From CAWEHT01 sp963808455 (GTDB taxonomy: Bacteria > Chloroflexota > Anaerolineae > CG2-30-64-16), in assembly GCA_963808455.1 (NCBI GenBank), contig CAWEHT010000126.1:1-23036 (forward strand): a DNA stretch of 23,036 nt, written 5' to 3'. Each line of letters begins with the position of its first letter. Position 1 is the stretch's first letter. The notes under the pieces were generated by a model. The model saw nothing but the letters and a program-made list of their open reading frames with translations, ran no database searches and was not told the DNA's origin. A program made the position numbers and the translations under genes. Shown in pieces: positions 1 through 8,634 of this stretch.

Positions 1-583
1 TGCTGTCGGGATAGCGTTCGGTAAAACCCTGCAGAATCTTCTCGGCTACCGCGTCGTCGCCTGCCTCGTGGCCGGCCTCGGCGTCGAGAAAATCCTCGTA
101 GTCGGCCAGCTCCCCATCGGCCCGCCGCGCCTGCGCCAGAGCAGTTTCCGCATCGGCAAAACGCTTGTCGAGCAGATAGGCATGGCCCAAAGCCAAATAC
201 GCCGCCGCCGCGGCATCGCCCGTATGGCTGTGCGCGTAGGCAGCAACAGCAGCGTAGGCCTCAGGTGTGCGCAGAGTGGCCAGTTGCTGGGCCATTGGCT
301 CCAATTCCTTGGAAGCGACGAAGGCCAGCCTGATACGGTGGGTGCGCGCCACACGCGCCGCGCGGCTGGCCCGGTGCGTGGGCCTGGGCTTCGCGGCGCG
401 CTTCTTCGTCGCCGAGGGCTTCGCCGAATTTGCTTGCGCAACGCCGGAGCTGGATGTGTTTGCGGCGGGCGTCGCCGTGGCTTGCGACCCACCCAGCCGC
501 GCCATGGTCAGAACTCCGAGAAGAATCACAAGGCAACCAGCGCGGCGGCCAACGATAGGCCGCGGGGAGAAGAAACCAGACAT
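1..583 (-). CDS. Secreted TPR-type protein, probably soluble lytic transglycosylase N-terminus (partial)
   Basis: Reading the minus strand from the ATG at 583-581 gives an uninterrupted frame that runs off the window edge (about 194 codons). The start MSGFFSPRPIVGRRAGCLVI has basic residues followed by a hydrophobic stretch (roughly residues 15-32), like a signal peptide or N-terminal anchor. A basic Ala/Lys/Arg-rich linker follows, then a helical Ala-rich part with TPR-like spacing (AAAAYLALGHAYLLDKRFAD, then ADAETALAQARRADGELADY). TPR modules of this sort precede the SLT catalytic domain in acidobacterial soluble lytic transglycosylases, which cleave peptidoglycan, but the catalytic part is outside the window. 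It is divergent from the sigma-factor fragment at 781. TPR-type secreted protein is fairly secure; transglycosylase is inference from overall resemblance. Confidence 0.5.
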   Translation of the reverse strand, partial: MSGFFSPRPIVGRRAGCLVILLGVLTMARLGGSQATATPAANTSSSGVAQANSAKPSATKKRAAKPRPTHRASRAARVARTHRIRLAFVASKELEPMAQQLATLRTPEAYAAVAAYAHSHTGDAAAAAYLALGHAYLLDKRFADAETALAQARRADGELADYEDFLDAEAGHEAGDDAVAEKILQGFTERYPDS

Positions 584-780
584 AATTCCACTTTATGCCG
601 ATTTGGGGGCCGATAGGCGGTGGGAGAATCAGTCGCGTTACGGCGTGGCTCAAACAATGGGATTTGGTTTCCTGGCGCTCGGTCCGGTACACTCTACGTT
701 TACCGGCTCACTTGAGCGCCTTTGGGCGTTCCAAAGGGTCTGCTTAGGCAATCTGCCGCGATTTTTCGCATCCGAATTCC

Positions 781-897
781 ATGTCGACCATCCAACCGGT
801 AGCAGGACAAGACGAGCAACATCCCGACGTAGCCCTGGTCGAGAGGGTTCGCGCCGGGGATCTCTCGGCCTACGACACGCTGGTGCGCAAGTACGCG
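781..897 (+). pseudogene. ECF (RpoE-type) sigma factor, N-terminal fragment cut at a junction
   Basis: ATG at 781 opens a 39-residue frame ending at TGA 898-900. Residues 18-39 (ALVERVRAGDLSAYDTLVRKYA) match the start of sigma-70 region 2 in ECF sigma factors, where RAGD.xAYD.LVRKY is followed by the core-binding helix. Here the match ends at KYA, and the very next bases read as an ABC-transporter permease instead. An intact protein would be about 190-200 residues. The abrupt swap of protein family, rather than gradual decay, suggests a chimeric join or a deletion endpoint. Sigma identity is likely; the cause of the break is inferred. Confidence 0.55.
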
Positions 898-900
898 TGA
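890..900. other. Probable chimeric or deletion junction
   Basis: Sigma-factor homology ends at about 896 and permease homology (DFVTVARSAGNHH, an EAA-loop type sequence) begins at about 897-901 with no intergenic space. Two unrelated partial genes meet in the same orientation, and the genes to the left have a different taxonomic flavour from those to the right. Confidence 0.5.
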
Positions 901-1236
901 TTTCGTTACCGTCGCCCGCAGCGCGGGGAATCACCACTCTCGATTGTGGTGCGGGAGATCGCCCCTAACGCCACCGGCGTCTTGCTGGTGGAATTCGGCG
1001 TGAGGGCCGCCTGGGCGCCCATCCTCATCGGCTCTCTCGGCTTCCTTGGCGTCGGCGTGCGGCCTCCCACGCCGGAGTGGGGCCTGATGATGGCCGAGAA
1101 CCGCGTGGCCATGGACGTCATGCCGCTGGCCCTCCTGGCGCCGGCGGGCGCGTTAGCCGGGCTCGTGATCGGTATCAATCTCTTCACGGATGGCCTGGCC
1201 CGGCTGCTCGGGCGCCAGGTCCGTTTCGGCGATTGA
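897..1236 (+). pseudogene. DppC/OppC-type ABC transporter permease, C-terminal fragment with frameshift
   Basis: The C-terminal ~110 residues of an oligopeptide/dipeptide/nickel-family permease. The cytoplasmic EAA loop is visible (ARSAGNHH..., then VVREIAPN), followed by helices containing APILIGSLGFLGVGVRPPTP and the typical PEWGLMM segment. A last hydrophobic helix and the short tail end at TGA 1234-1236. A base appears to be missing near 941, since SAGNHHSR is in one frame and IVVREIAPN in the next. The N-terminal two thirds are absent because of the junction near 897. It sits 35 bases upstream of the oxidoreductase and may be the last gene of a peptide or metal importer in the same transcription unit. 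Confidence 0.7.
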
Positions 1237-1271
1237 GCGACCGGGCCGAGGAGCACCGGGAGGGAGACCGC

Positions 1272-3337
1272 ATGGAAATCGTGCACACGCTCTGCGCCAT
1301 GTGCAGCGGGGACAACTGCGGCATCGACGTTTACATCCAGGACGGCGAGATCGCCGACATCAAAGGCACGCCCTCCAACCCGCTGAGCGAGGGCCGGCTT
1401 TGCGTGCAGGCACGCAGTGCCCGCGAGCTGGTGGCCGATCCGCAACGGTTGAGCCATCCGCTCCTGCGCCAGCCGAACGGGGAGTGGGGGCGCATCTCCT
1501 GGGACCAGGCCCTGGACACCATTGCAGCGCGACTGCTCGACGTCAAGGCGAAATATGGCGCGCAGGCCTTCGCCCTCTGGGAAGGGACCCAGATGTGGCA
1601 ATTCATGCGCGACGGCTGGGACCGGCGCTTCCTGAACCTCTTCGGCTCACCGAATTGGGTCCAACACGACCACCTGTGCTACGAACCGTCGGTGATCGCA
1701 GAGCGGCTGACCTATGGCCAGGAGCAGATCGACGGTTGGGAAGGCGGGCTCACACGCTGCCTGTTGCTGTGGGGCTCCGATCCGGCCACCAGCCACAATC
1801 CCTTTCAGTGGCACGCCGTGCACGAAGCCCAACGCCAGGGCGCGAAACTGATCGTCATCGACCCGCGGCGCAGCGAGGCGGCCAAGCGCGCCGATCTGCA
1901 CCTGGCGCCACGCCCCGGCAGCGATATTGCGCTGGCACTGGCCCTGCTCAACGTCGTCATCGCCGAAAAACTCTACGACGCAGACTTTGTCGAGCGCTGG
2001 ACCTTTGGGTTTGACGCCCTGGCCGAGCGCGTCAAACCCTACACGCCGGAGTGGGCCAGCCGCATCAGCGGGGTGCCCGATGACGATATCCGGCGCTGCG
2101 CGGCTATGTATTGCAGCGCCCACCCCGCCCACCTGGACGCCGGCAACGCTCTCGAACATCACACGAACTCGGCCCAAACACTGCGCGCTGCGATGATCCT
2201 GCGCGCCCTGACAGGTAATCTTGACGTGCCAGGCGGACACGTGCTCGGCGAAGCGTTGCCGCTTGCCAACATGCAGCTGAGCGGGCACCTTCCCACCGGG
2301 TTGCGCCCTTTAGGCTCCGACCGCTATCCCCTCTTCGTCGAGTGCGCGGGCTTCGTGCCCGGCAATGCCCTGCTCGACGCGATGTTGACCGGCCGGCCAT
2401 ACCCCATCAAGGCGGTCATCATGCAAGGGACGAATCCGCTGCTGACCTGGCCCAACTCGACGCTGTGCGCGACGCCCTCGCCCGGCTGGACCTGCTGGCA
2501 GTGCTCGATCTCTACATGACGCCAACGGCCCAGATGGCAAGCATCGTCCTCCCGGCGGCCAGCGCCTACGAGAAGACGCAGCTGGTTGCCGCCGCCGCGC
2601 CCCACGGGCCGGGCAAGCCGGTCTGGTGGTTGGCTCTGCGCCGGCCCCTGGTCGATCCTGGCGAACGCCGTTCAGAATGGTGGTTCTGGAAGGAGCTGGC
2701 CACGCGCTTGGGCTACGGCGAGCACTATCCGTGGGCCGATGAAGAGGAAGCCATCGCCTGCCAGCTGGCGCCTTTGGGGGTGAGCATCGCCGACCTCAAG
2801 GCGCACCCGGGTGGCATGTACTGGGGCACCGCTCCCGAGCCGCGGCGCTACGAGAAGGCCGGTTTCCGCACACCCTCAGGCAAAGTCGAGCTGTACTCGC
2901 ACGTCCTCGAGAGTTTCGGCCTCGATCCGCTGCCGCACTATGAGGAGCCGGCAGAAAGCCCCTTGAGCGCGCCCGAGGCCGCAGGGAAATATCCCCTCGT
3001 GCTGAACTGCGGACACAAAACGACGTGGTTCACCCACGGCCGCTACCGCGACCTCGCCGGCCTGCGCGCGCACGCGCCCGAGCCGGTGGCCGAGATCCAC
3101 CCCACGACGGCCACATCTTACGGCATCGCCAGCGGCGATCGGGTGCTGGTCGAAACCCGCCTGGGCCACATCCAGATCAAAGCCAAGGTCACGACAGACG
3201 TCCTGCCCGGCATGGTAGGACTGGTCCACGGCTGGGAAGAGGCCAACGCCAACCTGCTGACCGATGACCAGGCCACCGACGCGGTGCTGGCTACGCCTGC
3301 GCTGCGCTCGGCCTTGTGCCGCATCAGCCGGGCCTAA
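1272..3337 (+). CDS. Molybdopterin (Mo/W bis-MGD) oxidoreductase, DMSO-reductase superfamily (one frameshift)
   Basis: ATG 1272 follows a strong ribosome site (GGGAGGGAG, about 1258-1265). A [4Fe-4S] motif opens the protein: Cys8-x2-Cys11-x4-Cys16-x27-Cys44. The segments RISWDQALDTIA, LFGSPNWVQHDHLCYE (Cys136 is the probable Mo/W ligand), LLLWGSDPATSHNP and LIVIDPRRSEAAKRAD are the classic bis-MGD-binding blocks. The C-terminal dinucleotide-binding domain (AEIHPTTATSYGIASGDRVLVET) ends with TAA 3335-3337. A frameshift near 2455 splits the frame between LLTWPNS and QLDAVRDALARLDLL; both sides are well conserved, so it is probably a sequence error. About 688 residues when joined. The substrate cannot be read from sequence. 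General resemblance to acetylene hydratase/thiosulfate-reductase-like members is my inference. No Tat signal is visible, so it is probably cytoplasmic. Confidence 0.85.
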
Positions 3338-3357
3338 CAGAGGAGTATACCGTTTTC

Positions 3358-4474
3358 ATGAGCGAATCCATGAGCATCCAGCGAGGCCTGGCCCGCATCA
3401 CGCCAGACGAGCCGGCCAACCCTGTCGAAGGAGAGCAGGCCGCATCCGGCGCGGACGGCCTGCTCAAGCTGGCCTCGAACGAGAACCCTCTCGGACCTTC
3501 ACCCAGGGCCGTTGCCGCCATCGCGGCGGCCCTCTCGCAGGTCAACTACTACCCCGACGACGGGGCGTACAAGTTGCGCCGTGCCCTTGCGTCGCATCTG
3601 GATGTCCGGCCCGAGCAGGTCCATGTGAGCAATGGGGCCGACGGCCTGATCCGTGAACTTTGCGAAGCCTTCGTGGACGAGAACGATCAGGTCATCGTCA
3701 GCGAGGTATCCTTCCCCAACTACGACACGGCAGCCCACATCATGCGCGGCGAGGTCGTCAAGACGCCCTTGCGGGCCTTCGGGCTGGACCTGGATGCCAT
3801 GCTGGCCGCCATCACAGAACGCACGAAGTTGCTTTTTGTCTGCAACCCCAACAACCCGACGGGCACGATCGTGACCGCGGGCGAAGTCGAGCGCTTCATG
3901 GCCCGTGTGCCCGACCGCGTATTGGTGGTCTTCGATGAGGCTTACAAGGAGTTCGTGACCGCCGCCGACTACCCGCAGACGCTGGATTACGTGCGGTCAG
4001 GCCGGGAGAATACGATCGTCGTGCGCACTTTCTCCAAAATCTACGGCGTCGCCGGCCTGCGGCTCGGCTACGGGGTCGCCAACCAGAGGGTGCAGGCCGC
4101 GCTGCGGGCCGCCGCCGATTCCTTCCCCGTCAACTATCTGGCCCAGGTGGCCGGCGAAGCCGCGCTTGGCGACGTTGCCTTCGTCGAGCAGACGCTGGCT
4201 GCGGTCAAGGAAGGCCGCCAATACCTCTATCGCTCGTTCGAGCGCATGGGGCTGGCGTGCGTGCCAAGCCACACCAACTTCATCCTGGTTCGCCTGGGGC
4301 CACGGGCGAGCGCCGTCATCGAAGCGCTGCGGGCCCAGGGCGTTATCATCCGGCCGGGAAACGGCTACAACCTGCCCGAGTACGCGCCGCGTTACCATCG
4401 GCACCCAAACTCAAAACGAACGGTTCATCCAGGTGCTCCAGCAGGTGCTGGAGCGGTTGAGCCTCCCGGCGTAG
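3358..4474 (+). CDS. hisC: Histidinol-phosphate aminotransferase-like PLP enzyme (HisC family; frameshift near C-terminus)
   Basis: Class-II aminotransferase fold I. Visible are LKLASNENPLGPSP (substrate/PLP region), GADGLIRELCEAF, FVCNPNNPTGT (the Asn of NPNNPTG contacts PLP), VVFDEAYKEF (Asp to the pyridine N) and RTFSKIYGVAGLRLGYG with the Schiff-base Lys. The frame breaks near 4388: YNLPEY is followed in the next frame by RVTIGTQTQNERFIQVLQQ, the standard HisC C-terminus, ending TAG 4472-4474. About 370 residues, as expected. A ribosome site (AGAGGAG, about 3338-3345) supports ATG 3358; an in-frame ATG at 3370 is the alternative. It lies 20 bases after the oxidoreductase and is probably co-transcribed. 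HisC-family members also act on other substrates, so a histidine role is likely but not shown by the context. Confidence 0.85.
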
Positions 4475-4696
4475 CCCTGCAACCCGGCCGCGGGGCATCT
4501 CTTGACCCAGGGAAGTGTCGCGGTCGCGTCTCATGGGCAGCCTCATGCTGCGCTCCGCCCTGCTAGTGCCGAAGCGAGGAGCCCTTCCGGTGACACCAGA
4601 CGGATGCTTCGCTGGCGTCCCGCCGCGGCGCTGGTTGTCTCGTCCACCCGCTCAGCATGACAAACGCCCCTACCGAAGACCCTCTCTGCACATGCA
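4475..4696. other. Intergenic region between convergent genes, possible degenerate interspersed repeat
   Basis: 222 bases between the convergent hisC and polyferredoxin genes with no convincing ORF. It contains gatgcttcgctggcg near 4610 and ctcagcatgac near 4651, words reminiscent of the small palindromic REP-like elements scattered between genes in many Chloroflexota. I could not fold a strong terminator hairpin with a U tract. The repeat assignment is a guess that needs genome-wide copies. Confidence 0.2.
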
Positions 4697-6302
4697 CTAG
4701 ATCGAGGCCAGGGGGTTGACGTGAATAGCGCTGCCGGCGACCGGGCAGGCGTTCTCACACCGGCCGCAGCCGGTGCACTTCAACGGATCGACCACCACGC
4801 GCCCGTCGAAAGGCCCGGCAGCGCCGGTCGGGCAGGCTTCGACGCAGACCAGGCATTTGACGCCCTGGTCCCAGGCCAGACAGGCGGAGTGGTCCACGCT
4901 CGCCCGGCCAAGCTTCATCTCCGCTCGGGTGATCGGGCGGATCGCGCCCACTGGGCAGACCTGAGCGCACAATTGCGGGCAACTTGGGACGAAAAGACAC
5001 CCGCCCAGGCGGCCTTTGACTTGCGGCGTGCCCACCCCCGCAATCCCGGCTTGCCAGATGGTCGGGCGAAGCCCGGTCGTGGGGCAAATGCGGATGCATT
5101 CCTGACAGAGGATGCACGTGCGCAGGAAATCCGCTTCCGGCAGGGCCCCGGGCGGGCGCACTATCGGGACCCGAGGCATGGCGTGCAGCGTCGCCGGCAG
5201 CGCCAGCCCCGCACCGGCAGCGGCCAGCCCGGCCAGGAAAGTCCGCCGCGTCAACTCAGGCCGCGGCGCCGGCTCCGGCGCGTAGTGGCCTTTCAGATAG
5301 GGTTTGCCGTCCGGGCCGGTGCCCTGCCCCTCGGCGTGCCACCGCCGGCCGGCCAAGGCGCCCGGCCCAAATGAGATCGCGCCTCGTGGGCAAAGGCTCT
5401 CACAGGCCAGGCAGAAGTGGCAGTCGCCGTAGTTCGTGTCGTGCCCTTCCTTCGGAATGGCTCGCATGGGGCAGGCTCGCCGGCACTCGCCACAGCCGTT
5501 GCATGCTTCGCCAACACGGCGGACGAGCAGCGAGCGGCGAGACGCCAGGCTCAGCAGCGCGCCCAGCGGGCACAGGTGCCGGCACCAGAAGCGGGGCTGC
5601 CATAATTCTAACACCACGATGGCGATGAAGATCGCCGAGGCCGTCAGGTAGGTGCGCAAAAGAGCCTGGTGCAGCGCCAGGGAATCTAAGAGGACCAGTG
5701 TGGCCGTGCGCTGAAAGACCACCAGCGGGTCCAGGGCACCCAGGAGTTGCAGAGAGAGCAGACCGCCGGCGACCGCCGCCCCGAGGACTGGCGTAGCGCA
5801 ACGGGCTGTTGGCCGCCTCCTGGAACCAGAGCACGCGCCTGGCTCCCTGCGACCGGCCGCGAGGCCCGCGCCTCCCCTGCGGCTGCGGGAGGCCGGGCGA
5901 GCCCGGGCCGTGGGCCGGGCCGGGGTGGGCCACCGTACGCACGCAGTCTAACAGGGTGCCGATGGGACAAACCCAGCCACAAAAGACGCGCCCCATGCAG
6001 GCCGTGAGAGCGAGCAACAAAAGCGGCGCCCCAATGACCGCTGCAGCCCAATCGCGGTGCACGAGATGCCCCAGCAACAGCAACGGGTCCCACGGCAACA
6101 GCCAGGACGATAGGCCCGGCGCCGCGTTGCCGGTCAACCGCCCGTAGACGACCGGGACGAAAGGATACAGGAACAGCAGAAGAAAACCTACCTGGACTGC
6201 TTTCCGCCCAAGCCTGTCGCTCCAGACGGAGGAGGCGCGGAGTGGGCGGTAGAAAGTGGAGCCTCTTGGCCGTTCCCTGCTGCCTTTCCCCTGGTCTCCC
6301 AT
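4697..6302 (-). CDS. Membrane polyferredoxin, NapH-like and NapG-like parts fused (one frameshift)
   Basis: From ATG 6302 (minus strand) the protein has transmembrane helices (VGFLLLFLYPFVPVVYG; APLLLLALTACMG), the NapH signature CMGRVFCGWVCPIGTLLD, more helices, and a second signature FWCRHLCPLGALLSLASR. Two 4Fe-4S motifs follow (CNGCGECRRACP, CHFCLACESLCP). Then comes a twin-arginine-like stretch TRRTFLAGLAAAGAGLALPA and a NapG/MauM-like ferredoxin region (CILCQECIRICP, CPQLCAQVCP, CLVCVEACP, CTGCGRCENACP). A frameshift near 5780-5788 separates SPLRYAS from GAAVAGGLLSLQLLGALDPL; everything after it, including the NapH-NapG fusion point, is in one frame. About 535 residues when joined. Likely role: passing electrons between membrane quinol and an exported or cytoplasmic redox partner. 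The DUF362 gene 73 bases upstream is the obvious partner. Confidence 0.75.
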
Positions 6303-6375
6303 GGCCGCACGCGGCCCTGTATCCCTCTGCTCGCTGTGCCCCAGTTCCGTTCCTGGGGAGTCCCCCGGCATCCGG

Positions 6376-7965
6376 TCATTCAAGGGCCGTGTGCTCCTCG
6401 CCCGTCCCAGCAGCTGGGTGGGCCTCGGCCTCCGGCAAGGCGCCCGATGGCCCCTCTTCTGGCCTGCTGGCTCCCTCTTCCCTCTTTGCATCGGCCTCTG
6501 TCTCCGACGGAGGGTCGTCCGATGCTTCCCCACAGGGAGGCTGCGCGCCGCTGGGCAGATCGGCCGGATCATCGCTTGGCACAGGCTGAGCAGCGGCTCG
6601 ACGAACCGGGCCTGCGCCCTGTTCCGTGTTCGCGCTTCCCCGTTCGTTGCGCCTTAGCCGCCGGCCTGTCACCACGCCGGCCCCGCCGACCACCGCCGCC
6701 GCCGGGATGAGCGCGCCGCTCAGAAACCGGTCGGGATCGAGCACGTCCGGCACCTGCGACGCGCTGGCAACCTCTTGCGCGGCCGGCTGGGCCAGGCCGG
6801 GATCGTCAGTGGGCGTCGGCAGCGGCGTGCTCGTGGGGGCGGGTGTGAGGGCCGAAGCCCGCGCGCCGGCCGCCGAGCGGCCGGGCGTCGCGGCCGGCGC
6901 GCGCGTGGCAGTCGGGGAGGGCGTCGCGGTGGCCAACCCCAGCGTCGCGGAGAAGGTGCGCAGCCTGCCGTCGGCGGCAGCCTGCTTGACGTCCGTCTCT
7001 CCGAGCCCCTGTTCCCCGGCCAGCTGCAGGTACTGCAGCTGCTTGGGCTCCATGTTGAAGTAGTTCACGAAGGCATAGGAGTCGATCAGGACAGGATCGG
7101 TGCCCACGACGATCTGGTTCACGCGCTTGACGATGTGCGGGTTGGTGATTTCGGTCTCGTCGCCGCCTGCCTGGCGGGCGTTGCCGAACGGCAGCCGCAC
7201 CTGGATCGCCTCCAGGATATGCAGGGTAGCCTGGATTGCGGAAGCCGTATTGATATCCACGATGCCCTGATAAAGCTGGGAATGCAGCTGATTGGGCGTC
7301 TGCATGAAGCCCATCATGTGCTTCATGCACAAGGTGGCCGGCACGACGAGATGGCTCTTGGCCAACGCCAGGTTGATGCGCACGTCTGACTCGACTGCGG
7401 CCTTGAGGAAGTTCAGCTTCTGGAAGTCCGGCGTTTTCGCCTTGGCCAGATCGATGGTCGTGCAGACCTCGTCGGGCGCCGAGTAGCCGTCATAGAAGAC
7501 CGTCTCGATCGGGAGGCCTTCGAGGGCCTTGCCGATGCCAGAGATCTGCAGGCTGGATTGCTTGTCAAAGATGGTCAGGCGATCGACCACATAGATCTGC
7601 TTCGCGCCCGCCTCGTGGACCATCATGATCAGCGCGTGGAGCAGGTCCGGATCGGTCGAGGATGCCGTCTTGGGTGGATAAGCCCAGGTCGCGTTGGGCT
7701 TGATGGTGACCACCTGGCCGGCCTTGACGAAACGGCCGAGCCCACCAACGGCATCCAAGGCCACCTTGAGGATCGCCTCGCCGGAATCGCTGCTCGTGCC
7801 CTGTGAGACGGCCGCGAGGGGCCATCCCGAGGCTCCGGCCGCCGGCGTTACCGAGGGCACCGAGGGCGCCGCCGCGGCCGTCTCGGCGAGCAACCGGTTC
7901 AGTTCGATTCCGACGGCCGCGCCGGCCGTCAAGCGCAGGAAATCACGACGCGAAAGCCTTCGCAT
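6376..7965 (-). CDS. Tat-exported DUF362 protein with C-terminal membrane anchor
   Basis: The start is set at ATG 7965 because GGAGG lies six bases upstream; a TTG at 7980 would add five residues. The N-terminus RRLSRRDFLRL plus a hydrophobic Ala-rich segment is a Tat signal. Residues ~50-330 form a DUF362 domain (ILKVALDAVGGLGRFVKAGQ, VTIKPNATWAYPP, RINLALAKSHLVVPATLCMKHMMGF). A Pro/Thr/Ala linker follows, then a hydrophobic helix near residues 410-433 (FLSGALIPAAAVVGGAGVVTG) with RRLRR after it, and an acidic, Pro-rich 95-residue tail. The layout predicts an outward-facing domain tethered to the membrane with a cytoplasmic tail. DUF362 has no settled biochemical function but recurs beside Fe-S proteins; the polyferredoxin gene directly follows. 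Product family fairly sure; function unknown. Confidence 0.75.
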   Translation of the reverse strand: MRRLSRRDFLRLTAGAAVGIELNRLLAETAAAAPSVPSVTPAAGASGWPLAAVSQGTSSDSGEAILKVALDAVGGLGRFVKAGQVVTIKPNATWAYPPKTASSTDPDLLHALIMMVHEAGAKQIYVVDRLTIFDKQSSLQISGIGKALEGLPIETVFYDGYSAPDEVCTTIDLAKAKTPDFQKLNFLKAAVESDVRINLALAKSHLVVPATLCMKHMMGFMQTPNQLHSQLYQGIVDINTASAIQATLHILEAIQVRLPFGNARQAGGDETEITNPHIVKRVNQIVVGTDPVLIDSYAFVNYFNMEPKQLQYLQLAGEQGLGETDVKQAAADGRLRTFSATLGLATATPSPTATRAPAATPGRSAAGARASALTPAPTSTPLPTPTDDPGLAQPAAQEVASASQVPDVLDPDRFLSGALIPAAAVVGGAGVVTGRRLRRNERGSANTEQGAGPVRRAAAQPVPSDDPADLPSGAQPPCGEASDDPPSETEADAKREEGASRPEEGPSGALPEAEAHPAAGTGEEHTALE

Positions 7966-8104
7966 TCGCCGCCTCCACAAACTCTCACGCTGAATCCGAA
8001 ATGGAATACACAGGCGTCAGTAGTTCGTTCGCCAGTCGTGGATCGCCGACATACAAAGCGCCACAAGCAACACGAAACGCGGAGGGGCCAGTTTGTACCG
8101 GCGG
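7966..8104 (-). promoter_or_regulatory. Leader/promoter region of the DUF362-polyferredoxin unit
   Basis: About 139 bases between the degraded TiaS-like gene (stop at 8105) and the DUF362 start. The only element I can support is the GGAGG ribosome site just before ATG 7965. No convincing -35/-10 pair stands out. Confidence 0.3.
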
Positions 8105-8634
8105 TCACTTAAGTGCATTGTAGCATCGAGCGCGCCAAAAGCAAATCAGTCCAGCCTGACCGGGTGTAGACGCGAAAATATCGGTGAGTTTCCTTAGCCC
8201 GGAGCGTTTGCGCACGCATCGCCCGCTGTAGCAAGCCATTTTCAGCTCCGGGCGGCCCACGCCCGACAGCTCTTGCGTTACACCCAGCCTGGCCGCCACC
8301 CAGCGGCCGCCCGATTCGGATGCCACGGCTACCGCCAGGCCGCTCCGCCTGGCAGGCCGCAGGCCATCGACTTCCACCAGGCCAGAGCTGATCGCGTTCC
8401 CTTCGGCCGTCTCGACGACATCCGCGCCGGCCCTGAGCACAGCCTCGACCGGCAGCAGGCCCGCCAACTCCTGGCAGCAGCCGACCTGGATGTAGCGTCC
8501 GGCATCGCCTCAGGCCGTCAGCCCGACCGGGGCGAGCGCGCCGATCACCCCGCCCTCGTCGCCCCCAGGGCTTCCAGGTAAATGCCGTGCCGCCCGGCCA
8601 CCTCTCGGGCCTCGGCCTGGTTCACCGCAGCCCC
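8105..8634 (-). pseudogene. C-terminal remnant of a TiaS-like (tRNA-Ile2 agmatinylcytidine synthetase-like) protein
   Basis: Minus strand from 8634: AVNQAEAREVAGRHGIYLEA, then after a missing G in a G-run near 8563, GDEGGVIGALAPVGLTA, an in-frame TGA at 8512-8510, and in the same frame GDAGRYIQVGCCQELAGLLP continuing to TAA at 8105. The order EAHGI-LEGLGG-GVIGALAAVGL-GxDGR(F/Y) and a C-terminal region of this type match bacterial proteins annotated as TiaS-like, as I remember them. The N-terminal catalytic part is missing because the preceding regulator gene ends at 8635 with no room. So the gene is truncated, frameshifted and carries a stop where the family usually has Gly or Ser. Family call from memory only; moderate to low confidence. 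Confidence 0.35.

Noticed and set aside
46..692. Two minus-strand ORFs (46-492 and 261-692) at the window start
   Set aside because: Arg/Pro/Ser-rich shadow frames. The frame starting at 583 has a signal-like start and TPR-like periodicity and is continuous to the window edge, so it is the real gene.
6242..7063. Plus-strand ORFs opposite the DUF362 tail and linker
   Set aside because: They are antisense of a Pro/Thr/Ala-rich coding region, lack ribosome sites and show no recognisable domains.
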